A stretch of 30,467 nucleotides of DNA from Chara braunii (taxonomy: Eukaryota > Streptophyta > Charophyceae > Charales > Characeae): contig BFEA01000195.1 of the NCBI GenBank assembly GCA_003427395.1, forward strand, positions 2,255,633-2,286,099. The letters are read 5' to 3'. The notes beneath the pieces were generated by a model that saw only the letters and a program-made list of their open reading frames with translations, made no database searches and was not told the DNA's origin. The first letter of the stretch is position 1. Every line of letters starts with the position of its first letter. Shown piece by piece: positions 19,168 through 28,290 of this stretch. The position numbers and the translations under genes are program-made.

Positions 19168-21813
19168 ATGGAGGACGAAATCGAGGATCAGCAGAGCAAA
19201 GAGAATCAGGGCACGAATGGGGATGGGGAACGAAACGAAGGATCAGCCAGGGATCGAGAGTCAGCCAAACTAGAAGGAACCCGAAAAGACGAAAAGGACG
19301 CCTCAACTAGAGAAAGCTCGGGGAAAGCTGGGGGTAGCAAAAGGGGATCTCAGGAAAACAGGGAAGGGGGAAATGATGTGAGAACAAGCCCTCGAAACTC
19401 AGCAGGAACCACCCCTAAAAAGACGAAAGTATCGGATGCCAGTTGTAAACTAGCAGAAATAGAAAAGTGGAGTGCAAAATTTAGGGCAAGGCTTATCGAG
19501 CAGATGATGGTCGGGGATGAGGAGGACCCCCAGGGCGCGGGGTCACGTGAGGGACGCAGGACCGGTCAGGACGAGGCCAAGTATGAGGGGAAGGATAATA
19601 GCCACAAAGGAACGCCTAGCAAGAAGGGGAAGGACAAAGACAACGCCCCGGCGGGAGGAACGGAAAACGCTATGACCCCACCCGCCATCGACAACAGCAC
19701 TAGCAGACTACCCGCCACGCCGAAAGTAACAGGGGCATGTGACGGACTCTGGAGCCTTAGGGAAAAAGTGCTAGGATGGTTCGACCCAGAAGGAACGCCG
19801 AAAACCAGGGAGAAGCAGAGGGAAAGCAAGGAAAGGGAAGGGACCAGTGCAGCCGGGGAAGCAGGTGGCTCTGAAGCTGGTCTCAAGAGAGTAGTCGCCA
19901 CCCTCACCAGAACACTGAACAAGAACCAGGGGTATCTCGCAGATGCAAAAAAGAAACTCATGTTCGATGGCGCCAACATTACGAAGTTTCTAATAGACTA
20001 TGAGAACCTAGCAGCCTTACTGAAATAGATGGAAGAGGAAAAGATGGAGCACCTAGGGTAGCACGTGTCGCTAAGCTTGGGAAGGGACATTATGGCCATC
20101 GTTGCCTCCAGTGGATCCTGGAAAAAAACCAGGAATGAGATGATGAGGAAATACCTGAAGGCAAAGAAAATGGCAACAGAGGCCGAATTAGCCGCAGTTC
20201 AGAGGAAAAACTATGCGACTTACAACGATTTCCTAAGGGCATTCACGTTAGTGGCTCTGCGAATTCCCGGGGTAACGGACCGCATAATGAGTAAATACTT
20301 CATCAGGCAGTTTTCCGAGTTTGATAAAGATAAGATTTTGTCAGCATACCAGCAGACCAGTAAGTTCGAATACACGAGAGATGTGGACTTCAGCACCATA
20401 ACAGACCTTGCGGAAAAGACAGTGGTCACCGATACGGTAGCCCTGCTTAAGGAAGGGGAGGTCATAGATCTGACCGGGAAGACGGGGGATAAGGTCAAGA
20501 ACGGGATAGAGAGCCTGCACAAACGGGTGCACGGGGTTAATAGCAAGATGGACAGAATGGAAAATGCACTTTTAGTAATGCAGGCGCAAGTGTCTAGACC
20601 CGCCCTCCCACCCCAAGAGGCCGTGGTTCCGGCAGTTGTAGCAAACCGGGGATTTGGCAGAAGGGACACGGCCAACGAACAATGTAAGTATTGCACCATG
20701 ATCGGGCATTTCGTATGGGCCTGTCCAAGACTCAATCACGATATTGAGCGGCAGAGGTGCGGTAGGTCCCTCAAAGACAAGATCCTCGGACCCCGGGGGG
20801 AGTGTGTCAATTGGAACTCGCCAGGAGGGATGCGGCGAGCCGTCATCCTCCTGAATAACTTAGAAATAGTCGTCGTAGAAGCAGAGCCGATAACCGAGAT
20901 TGTCTGGGACCAGCCTAGGGGACGGGGACCACAGGCCAATTTTATCCTAGAAGGCAATGGCCAGGATAGGGTAAATATCACCACTTGCCGGACCGGTGCA
21001 GAAAAGAAGTTTATTCAAGATACAGTAATGGAAGAACTCGCAGGGACTAGCACGGGCCAGCAAGAGACCAAAGTCGGGGAACAAGAGAAGGTCTATGGGA
21101 AGCCAAGGGAGGACGAACTGGTAGACAAGGCTATGGCGGCAAAAAAAAAGTTCAGATATCAAATTCCGATCCTAACTTCGCAAGAAATCGATGGCACCTT
21201 GAGTAAGCTACTGGGTACCATGGTATCGGTGTCTTTTCAGACCATGCTGCAAGCCAGCCCGAGGCTGCTTAAAGGACTCAGGAAGTTCCTAACGCGTAAG
21301 CGCGTAGAGGTAGAGGAGGCCCCGAAACTGCAAGAGAAGGACACGGAAGAGGCCGAGGCGCCTCAAGGAGTCTCCAACCTCCAAAGCATTCCAAGGGGCC
21401 TGGGAGATTTGGAGAAAGCCTTTGCGGACATCCGCCTAAGCCTATTGGATCGTGAAGGTGGCGAAGTCATGAAGGCGCCACCCGGGACAAAGCTTAGCTT
21501 TCATGCATTACCAGTTGGGAAACTTAAAGTTCAAATCGGAACTCACCACACTGACGCGTTTGTGGACGGCGGAGCAGAAATCACCCTCATACGACGAGAT
21601 TTCACAACGGCCACGAGGTGCACGGTAAACAAGGAAGTAGCAGGGAGTATCCGAGGAGCCGGTGGCGAAATCCCTTTCACAGGGTATGTCACCAAATGTG
21701 CAGTCAGGGCGGGAATCCGGGAATCCATCTGGTCCTTTCAGCGGATGACCATGATGGAAGAAATGGATCACGACGTAATTCTCGGTAACAGTGGTGCGCC
21801 AATGTCGAAATGA
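19168..21813 (+). pseudogene. Ty3/Gypsy-type gag plus aspartic protease, two in-frame stops
   Basis: One frame of 882 codons, interrupted by TAG at 20026-20028 and TAG at 20059-20061, where the flanking protein continues without shift. ATG 19168 (MEDEIEDQQ) is preferred over the upstream ATG at 19105. The N-terminal 250 residues are hydrophilic, rich in K/E/G/S and low-complexity. The helical capsid-like part spans the two stops (KKLMFDGANITKFL..., then DFLRAFTLVALRIPG). A CCHC zinc knuckle CKYCTMIGHFVWAC sits at 20683-20724, for packaging RNA. A retropepsin-like domain follows, with AFVDGGAEITLI (catalytic GAC at 21565) and the distal HDVILGN motif. The usual Asp-Ser/Thr-Gly is Asp-Gly-Gly here. 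It is part of a decayed element; gag and protease share one frame. Confidence 0.85.
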
Positions 21814-22370
21814 TAGGAATGCATCTGCACGACGGCACATGCATGGTAGACATAGAGGACCCAGTGACCGGCTGCGGGGAACTCCTCCAAGTTCTTGGGA
21901 CAGGAGGGGACCCTCCGAAGGGCAAATTGGCAACCTGGTCTCCAACATTCGAAGAAAGTGCGCGGAAGGGGGCATTCGCATGAATGGAAGACATGAGGGA
22001 AAGGGTGGAAATTATGATTGAGGAGGCTTTTAGTAAAAAGGAATGGATCGAGATGGGTCTACCGGGAAAGAAGAGGAGGCCAGAGGACGAGCCCCGGGGG
22101 GTTATGGTGGCGGAAAAGGAGCTTAAAGTTGAACTTGGGGCCAGCCTGCCCAAGCCAAAGGAAGGCCGTAACGAGACCCCCGAGCTAGTGCTCGAAATCC
22201 CGGACCTGTTGCAACTTGTTAAGGCAATCAGGTACCACAAAGTGGGGGTGGACCCTGCAACGCTTGCCAAGTTTGAGGATGAGGTTCGAAAAGGCTACTG
22301 CCTGAATGGGAAGATAGTTAACATTCAGTCCTGTATCATGGAAATAGCAAGGCCAATCCCGACCGTTCAT
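21795..22370 (+). pseudogene. Gypsy pol, protease-RT connector, frameshifted
   Basis: At about 21788-21795 the polyprotein moves from frame 1 to frame 3 and continues CANVEMIGMHLHDGT, right after the HDVILGN motif. A TGA at 21981-21983 interrupts it, and the frame then runs on (MEDMRERVEIMIEEAF...) until the next shift near 22370. The connector is charged and helical, as expected between protease and RT. Neither break looks like programmed frameshifting, since both lie in a copy with many other lesions; a genuine programmed shift near 21790 is not excluded. Confidence 0.65.
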
Positions 22371-22985
22371 TTTTTAGGAGAACGATCCCAGAAGGCAGTG
22401 TGCGAAAATACAAACCCATAGGGAAGAAGGTCAAGCCGGTCTCGATCCTAGTAGAAACATCAAAGGAAGAGGCTATGGAAAAAGAGGAAGAGATCCTACG
22501 GGGTATAAGGGAGAGACGCGCAATGGAAGGACATCGCATACCAGATGAGGTAGCAGATACCATGAAAATAAGAGTGGAAGGGTTTCTAACAGCGGAAGAA
22601 ACTCGGTTGATAAGAAAGGCATGCCAGGAGTTTCATTGAGCTTTCGCTTTCAACGATCATCAGAAAGGACGATTGGACGCATAGCTAGTTCCCCCTGTCA
22701 GGATCCACACCATACAGCACGAGTGTTGGAATGATAAAGGGCCCATCTATAAGTTTGGGATAGCAGCGGAGGTCACCGACCTGCTTAGAGCTAAGATAGA
22801 TTCTTTCGTGGCTGAACCCACCGCATCCCCCTACGCGAACAAGTGGTTCGTGTTCAGGAAGCCCAATAAGACGCTCAGGAGGATCCAGGACCTGCAGAAG
22901 CTCAATGTGGTAATAATTAGGGACGCAGGCTCGCTTCCACAGACCGACTTGTCGACATAATCTCATGCGGCGCGGAGTATTTACT
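22371..22985 (+). pseudogene. Gypsy reverse transcriptase, N-terminal part only
   Basis: Frame 2 carries RKYKPIGKKVKPVS, then GHRIPDEVADTMKI, FLTAEETRLIRKAC, and the RT finger blocks SPYANKWFVFRKP (about 22829 onward), TLRRIQDLQKLNVV and IRDAGSLPQTDL. These match the N-terminal fingers of Ty3/Gypsy RT, where they shape the polymerase active site. In-frame stops lie at 22637 (TGA), 22682 (TAG) and 22958 (TAA). Similarity ends after RSIYS at about 22980. The palm with YxDD, RNase H and integrase are absent from the window. This is the best marker for the element's superfamily. The block wording resembles charophyte retroelement proteins as I remember them. Confidence 0.85.
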
Positions 22986-22991
22986 CCAAAA

Positions 22992-23642
22992 ATGGAGTTT
23001 GGGAATGAAAATGACACCAATGCAATTAACAGGCCGGAAGAGAGACAGTCGTCAAGGCAAGCCGGAGAGTCAAGCTCCAGGAAAAGGAAGTTGTATGTGG
23101 GGTTCGATCACAACCTAGTTGTGAACAGGGGGGGCAGAAAGCAAGGGACCAGAGGACCATCACCACTGAAGAAAGGGGAGCCAATAGAGCTGTCTTCAGA
23201 CAGTGATCCTAGTAGTAAGGAAGAGGGGAACCCGGAAAAAAGGCGAAGGATGGAGGAGGGGAACCCAGAGGAAGGACAACAGCTGGGAGAGAATGAGCCC
23301 GTTGAGTTCATTGACCTCACCAGCGACGAGGAGGAAGATGAGATAACAACGCCCACAAGGGAAGAACAAGGAACAGGGTTGCAGCCAGGTGAGAAGAAGG
23401 ACAAATGGATAGAAGAGTTCGGACCTGAGTTCAGCGATTGGTTTGATCAATGGGGCACTATCTTACGATATCAGTGGATTATGAAGGCAAGGGAAAAGTT
23501 GGGCAGGGGAGAGGATCTATCCCCAACAACATTCTTCACAGAACGGACACTCCTCCAGTTCCAAGGAATAAAGAGGCAAATGGAGCAGGAAATGGAGGAT
23601 CGCGCAAGGAGGGAGGCTCAACGCAGGCCACCTGGACGATAG
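22992..23642 (+). CDS. hypothetical acidic protein with two SIM-like motifs, abutting broken RT
   Basis: An uninterrupted 216-codon frame from ATG 22992 (MEFGNENDTN); the frame is also open upstream to 22965. I do not recognise the protein. Visible features are a basic SRKRK cluster near residue 30, PIELSSDSD at about residues 64-72, KRRR at about 83-86, and PVEFIDLTSDEEEDE at about 103-117. It then has a tryptophan-containing segment (KWIEEFGPEFSDWFDQW) and a basic, coiled-coil-prone C-terminus (QMEQEMEDRARREAQRR). Hydrophobic-Asp-Leu-Thr followed by acidic residues is the classic SUMO-interacting motif. It is the only stop-free frame of its size next to the broken pol. It could be an element's accessory or gag-like N-terminal protein, or a host exon. 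Expression is not shown. Confidence 0.45.
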   Translation: MEFGNENDTNAINRPEERQSSRQAGESSSRKRKLYVGFDHNLVVNRGGRKQGTRGPSPLKKGEPIELSSDSDPSSKEEGNPEKRRRMEEGNPEEGQQLGENEPVEFIDLTSDEEEDEITTPTREEQGTGLQPGEKKDKWIEEFGPEFSDWFDQWGTILRYQWIMKAREKLGRGEDLSPTTFFTERTLLQFQGIKRQMEQEMEDRARREAQRRPPGR

Positions 23643-24589
23643 AAGCACATCATCCGTAATGAGGAATAGCTAGGAGTTGGGAGGGTTTGGTCCCTGGGCA
23701 GTCAGGGCTGCCATTTTGGACTTCGCATTTGAACTTTTTTTTGTGAATGAATTTTCTAAGCTCGAAGTGACTAAGGACTGGGTAGTCAGCGCTACTTCGT
23801 ACGAATGGTTGCTTCTTCAGGGAAATGCATGAGGGTTTTGCACTTAGAATAGAATTCTGGATGGTTGGGTAGATTAAGGGAAAGAAAAAGGGGAAACAAC
23901 GGGGATTTAGACGAAGATGAGTCTGTAATGTTGTCTTTGCATTCGAACTCTATCTCCTTACTTTTCCTTGTAAGGACTGCAATGAAACTACTTTTTGGAT
24001 TGAGGGAGCTAGTAGAGGGTGGGTGATCAGGGCTACTTTGTATAAGTACTCGCTTCGTTTGGGAAATGCGAGTTTTTTGGGTAGTAAGAAAGGGATTGGG
24101 GGTTGGTTGACTTTATGGGCAGCGGCATAAGAACTCTTGAACGTTGGAAGAAACATTCATGACAAAAGTCTTTCCTTTTAGTTATGTATCCATGATTAAA
24201 TGAGTCGCTCCACGAGTCCTTGTGAGAGGTTAGGGGACCTATGGGTAGAGAGGCACCCTCTTCCCTAGGAGCCTAATCCAACCTACCCCAGGCAACCCCA
24301 GAGCATTGAGAAGCATATGAAAAGTCAGAAAAGCGGCAGGGAAACATTGAAATGATGCAACACCCCTGACAATGGTTGAACGACCGGGCGGGTTAGTGCT
24401 GGTTGGGGCCGCGAGCCTCAACTTGAGTACTAGATGCTAAGTCGGATGTATGGATGGATGTAAGAATGACAAAAAACATGAGAAAAAGGAAGAAGCATGC
24501 GTAAAAACCGAAGACGATGGCCGCCTTCTAAGCCCCGAGACAAGATAGGATCCTTGTCCTCGAGGCCCACCCCCTCGGGCGTTAACATT
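23643..24589. other. no gene; imperfect direct repeat of about 210-240 bp
   Basis: Related segments occur at about 23721-23850 and 23934-24090. Shared words are CTTCGCATTTGAAC / CTTTGCATTCGAAC, GTAGTCAGCGCTACTTCGTA / GTGATCAGGGCTACTTTGTA and GGGAAATGC. From 24160 to 24589 I see nothing recognisable. Confidence 0.45.
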
Positions 24590-24782
24590 GCAATGGACAA
24601 GGATGACCCTAACTAGGCGGTTCAATTGAAATGGACAAGGATGACCCTAATCAGGCTGCCCAATTGAAATGGATAAGGATGGTCCTAACCAGGCTGTCCG
24701 ATTGCAATGGATAAGAATGGCCTAACCAGGTTGTTCGGCTTGGAAATGGAAAGAACGACCCTAAGCAGGTTGTTCGGAATGG
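24590..24782. repeat. 38-bp minisatellite, about 5 copies
   Basis: The unit contains AAATGGACAAGGATGACCC and TAA(C/T)CAGG(C/T)TG(T/C)(C/T)C. It starts at about 24590, 24628, 24666, 24704 and 24742, with increasing divergence to the right. Confidence 0.8.
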
Positions 24783-24847
24783 CCCCTAACAAGGGTCATT
24801 CTTTGGAATTGGCACTTGGGTCCCCTTGCATGGCTGCTTGAGATACA

Positions 24848-25080
24848 TGACATTGGAAGAGTTGAGCCTCTGAAAAGATATTGGAAGATGCGGAGCTTTG
24901 AAAAAGACATTGGAAGAGATGAGCCTTGTAAACGACATTGGAAGAGGACTCAGCCTGGGAAGAGATATTCCATTGAGCATTGAACTGAGAATGAGCACTG
25001 AACTGAGGTTGAGCATGGGAACGAGATTGAGTATGGGAATGAGACGGAAGATTGGAATTGGATTGAGAATTGGAAATTGC
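24848..25080. repeat. 28-29-bp GACATTGGAAGA repeat grading into ATTGA-rich sequence
   Basis: Four units of GA(C/T)ATTGGAAGA(N)n follow one another from 24848 to about 24965. Shorter repeats of GAGCATTGAACTGAGAATGAG type then run to about 25080. Open frames on both strands are by-products of the simple composition. Confidence 0.7.
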
Positions 25081-25937
25081 ATTGCATAAACAGGGGAACC
25101 AAGGCAACTTGAAATGAATTTGGAAATAGCATTGAAATTGATTTTTTTTTTTTTCTAGTCTTTGGCCTCAGCAAGAGGGGGATACCGGTGCATGCACCGC
25201 GACCCCAAAGACCTCTATTTCCTTGAGGGAAAAAGTCTCAGCGAGACCTGTTCCTCTTGTAAGAGGATGAGGGTTAAAGGACTAAGGCACCCACCACTTG
25301 GATCGGTGCAGGACGTCCGGAACCACCTCCGACAATGAGCTCTGGTCGGGGAGTTCCAACTGCGCCTCCTGTTGAACGCCTAAACGTCAAAGGGCGAGAG
25401 AGTCAAATGGGCAGGAAAGTCATTCTCATCTAGTCTATTTTGCTACTCCCCAACCACACCCCATGTCATAGAGGGGTGGCATGGCCGTTTGGGTCGGACC
25501 ACGGCTGCCCGCACTAAGTTGAGGCGACACTGTCCAAGGGGAGAGGCTGGGTGAGGTACCGGGTGGAGTCCGCCACCACCACGGGGCACTGACACTGCCC
25601 TCCCGCAACATTACAACCATTTCGAGACTAATTGCGTTGGAAGGAAGAGGCCGGAATCCATAAAATCACCACTCGGGAGGGACGATTCGCGAGGAACGCT
25701 CTTACGGCTAGATGAGGTCCTGGCAGGCTTGGATTGGACCTACCTGACAGACGCGGGGAGGAACCTCAGTATTGGTGCTCGCCACGTAAGAGAAGAAAGG
25801 TCGGATCGAGTAGGAGGATGAGGCGTCGTCCGCTGGGAAGGAACTGATCACTCTTTCTTTTGTGAAGCGGATAGGCTTGTGTCCTTGACTGCGGTTGGTG
25901 GGCCAAAGGTCTCGTACCTCCGAGTGAGAACCAGTCG
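25081..25937. other. no recognised gene; presumed 3' internal region of a Gypsy element
   Basis: A T/CT tract lies at about 25141-25160. The rest has no frame I can assign. It precedes a polypurine tract, so it may be decayed integrase-side or 3' untranslated sequence. Confidence 0.35.
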
Positions 25938-25985
25938 CGCGATGGGGACATCGCGTTTTGAGTGGGGGGAAGGTGTGTCATCTAC
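25938..25985 (+). promoter_or_regulatory. hairpin, polypurine tract and LTR start (signal 1)
   Basis: CGCGATG-GGGA-CATCGCG (25938-25955) is a perfect 7-bp stem. It is followed by TTTT and the purine tract GAGTGGGGGGAAGG (25960-25973), then TGTGTCATC, an LTR-like TG start (25974 or 25976). The same arrangement recurs at 27122-27160. Polypurine tracts prime plus-strand synthesis directly before the 3' LTR. Confidence 0.6.
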
Positions 25986-26580
25986 CAATGAATACGCATG
26001 AAAATAAGACTTGTAATTGATTTTGCATGAGCTTGGAAAAAAGAGGGTCTGTCAAGATGGCCGGAACAGAGAAAGATTGTAATTGACTCTATACAGGCCT
26101 GAGAAAAGGGGGTCTGGCAAGGCGCCAGCGCAAAAAGGACTTGACCAAGTAATATGGTATGAACTGGAACTGGCAGACTGAGAGTTGGTTGTGTAATCGG
26201 TTCGTATAAGCTTGAAAAGATGAGAAGTGGATGAGGGGTGAACCAAGCATTGCACATGAAAAGTCACTTAAGTAAAGGGTAAGAAAGGGCAGAGGATGAT
26301 ATGCATGCGGAACTCGCAGGACCTGAGAAAGGCCGGGAGGAATGACCCGGGAGGAATGCATGTGGATTTGACTATGTCTGAGTTTCGGGGAGAGGAAAAA
26401 TTGTACTGAAAATGTGTGGATGTCCTAAGAGAAATGAATGAGACGAAACCAAAATGATTTCTACTCGAGAATATTTTCTCAATGAAATGGGAAGATAGAT
26501 TAGAGATTACGAATGCAGCCTTCAAGACATTGTCGAGAGCGAGAAATAACGTACAATGAAAAACTAGCTGCAGGGCATGT
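25986..26580. repeat. presumed LTR remnant with roughly 66-bp imperfect repeats
   Basis: TTGTAATTGA is followed by GAGCTTGGAAAA...GAGGGTCTG at about 26011, again at about 26078 (GGCCTGAGAAAAGGGGGTCTG), and a weaker third copy at about 26190 (GTGTAATCGGTTCGTATAAG). No gene is seen. No primer-binding site or LTR end was identified to its right. Confidence 0.4.
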
Positions 26581-26583
26581 CTG

Positions 26584-26997
26584 TGGTCAGACCCCTCCAA
26601 GGGGCGATGCTAGTCAAGTTGATGAGAAAAAGAGACACCAAGCTGCCTAAGCCCCTTGACGTGTTGCTAGCTCGCACCTGAAGGAAGTCATGGCGAATGA
26701 TCCTTGTAACATCCGTCGCCAAAATCTCCCTTTTTACCTCGGTCCCTGGGGAGGGTGATGGGCACGTCATCCTCTCTCTTGGGGAACAATACGGGAGGTT
26801 GTGGGGAAGCTCTTAGGTATTTGGGAGTTCCAGTGAGAAAGAGATACATCTGTGAGATGGACGTTGATGCAAAGGGAGTGCTACGTGCTGGTTACAAAGA
26901 CATTATTGAGCTTGGGGATGTTGCGCAATTCAACGGAAACCCGAAGCAAAACCGTGACCCCTCCATACCCTCCCCCGCCCAAGGGGCGGAAACTTAA
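26584..26997 (+). pseudogene. fragment resembling a C5-cytosine DNA methyltransferase (motifs I-III)
   Basis: Frame 3 (26584-26771, one TGA at 26679) ends GEGDGHVILSL, and frame 1 continues GNNTGGCGEALRYLGV. Together they resemble the SAM-binding motif I of C5-methyltransferases (VLSLFxG, then a GG and a helix ending in LG). Then come YICEMDVDA (acidic residue of motif II, which contacts the SAM ribose) and DIIELGDVAQF (motif III, which contacts adenine). A frameshift lies inside motif I. Similarity stops after motif III, before any catalytic Pro-Cys motif IV, and the frame ends at TAA 26995. The polypurine/LTR signal is 146 bp downstream. C5-methyltransferases captured by charophyte retrotransposons have been described. 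A chance resemblance of a short fragment remains possible. Confidence 0.5.
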
Positions 26998-27121
26998 AGA
27001 AGGACCCGAGAAAAGAATGGGAAAGACAAAAAGAACCCTGACAAGCTAACTACTCATCCCACCCCACTCCTCTCCCCTGTCTGTCTATCACTTCAAAATC
27101 CCTACTGACTATGGATTGGTG

Positions 27122-27180
27122 CGCGATGAGGACATCGCGAATGAGTGGGGGGAATATGTCGGGACTGGTGAGTCCCGAAT
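27122..27180 (+). promoter_or_regulatory. hairpin, polypurine tract and LTR start (signal 2)
   Basis: CGCGATG-AGGA-CATCGCG (27122-27139) is followed by the purine tract GAGTGGGGGGAA (27143-27154) and TGTCGGGAC (from 27157). The presumed LTR begins with its own hairpin, TCGGGACT-GGTG-AGTCCCGA (27159-27178). The match to 25938-25976 in order, spacing and stem sequence indicates two related Gypsy 3' ends. Confidence 0.65.
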
Positions 27181-27459
27181 GATTCCTCGTCACTCGAGAG
27201 ACTGTATATGACCAATTTGTGCACGACAGAAAAAACCGGAGGCAGGAATGCTGGAAAGATCGGAAGCATGAGCGCAGACAATAGGAAGCTAGAGGTTGCC
27301 CAGAGTCGTCAGGACCGCAAAACTAGAAAGGGACTGTCTAAGCGGGAAGCGGCAAAGGACTGTGAAAGAATTACAAGAGCGACTCCTTCCCCAAGGATGA
27401 AGAAGGGCCGCCGGGAAGTCGGTAGTAGCATAGGAGGCGCGAGGCGAGGGAAAGAAAGA

Positions 27460-28290
27460 AGTGTGGTGCTGGCAGAACAAAGTGCCAAGGACAACAGGGG
27501 GCTAAGAAGAAGTGTGGTGCCGGCGGGACAAGGTGCAAGGGACCACATGGGATCGAAGGACGGGGCGGTTCCGGCAGAACGAAGTGCAGGGGACCGCGTG
27601 GGAGCAAGGGACAGCGTGGTGCCGACAGGGCGAAGTGTCGGGGACCGCTTGAGACCAACAACGAAAAAAAATTCCGAGAATTAAATAATCATTCTATAGT
27701 AAAATTACAATCTAAATTCCAAATTTTCATTCCATCTTCAAAAATGTCATTCCAATTTTAAAAATTTTCATCTTAGTTGCAAACTTTCATTCCAAGAAGA
27801 AGGTATCCCTTCTTATTTGGATTGCATGCTAGAGGTGGAATGAAAGTCTGGATGAGTTCATGAAATATTTTAATTGGACAGTTATTCTAAGTAAGGATTT
27901 TCAATCATAAATAGGTTAATCCAATCTAAATTAGAAGGTATTTGGTNTACTAGAATGAAAATTTAATTAAAACATTTCATAAACTCGTCGAGACTTTCAT
28001 TCCATCTTAAATAAATAGATGTAGTTGGAAGGGAAAACTCATATTTAGACGGGACCTTATCAAATAAAACTGAAAATTTTAGAATTGAACGATTATTGGA
28101 ATAATAATTTAAAAATATGAAGGATTTTTTTTTTATAGAATGTTTTTTTAACTTCCATTTATCGTGGGAATTTTTTTGTTGAAGGGACGGCGTGGTGCCG
28201 GCAGGGCGAAGTACCGGGAATCGCGTGAGACCAAGGGAAAGACATAATGCAGGCCGACCGAAGTGCCAGGCGCCGGGTGGGCCTAGATAA
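27460..28290. repeat. 51-bp tandem repeat, six units, split by an AT-rich insertion
   Basis: The landmark GTGGTGCCGGCAGG(A/G)CGAAG occurs at about 27460, 27511, 27562 and 27612, then again after the AT-rich block at about 28189 and, diverged, 28240. With a period of 51 (17 codons), an open plus frame (27208-27684) translates it as a Val-Pro-Ala-Gly-Arg-Ser repeat. The frame ends inside the insertion. I treat it as repeat translation rather than a gene. Confidence 0.75.
27658..28181. mobile_element. AT-rich foldback element (MITE-like), about 524 bp
   Basis: The ends are inverted: CAACAACGAAAAAAAATTCC on the left matches the complement of GGGAATTTTTTTGTTG on the right, and CATTCTATA occurs in both arms. 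An inner pair at 27836-27882 and about 27957-28003 forms a long imperfect stem (TGGAATGAAAGTCT...GAGTT(C/T)ATGAAAT). The element interrupts the 51-bp repeat in phase (GACCAA | AAGGGAC), suggesting a 2-3 bp target duplication. It contains no ORF. Small size, long inverted arms and AT-richness fit a non-autonomous DNA transposon; the superfamily is not determined. One N lies at 27947. Confidence 0.7.

Noticed and set aside
25959-27156. The two polypurine/LTR-start signals as the two ends of one solo or short element
   Set aside because: Both have the tract on the same side (3' end of an internal region), and the sequences after them differ. They fit two separate 3' ends better than one LTR pair.
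27208-27684. 158-codon ORF with a 17-residue repeat
   Set aside because: It translates the 51-bp repeat, starts in LTR-like sequence and ends inside the foldback insertion.
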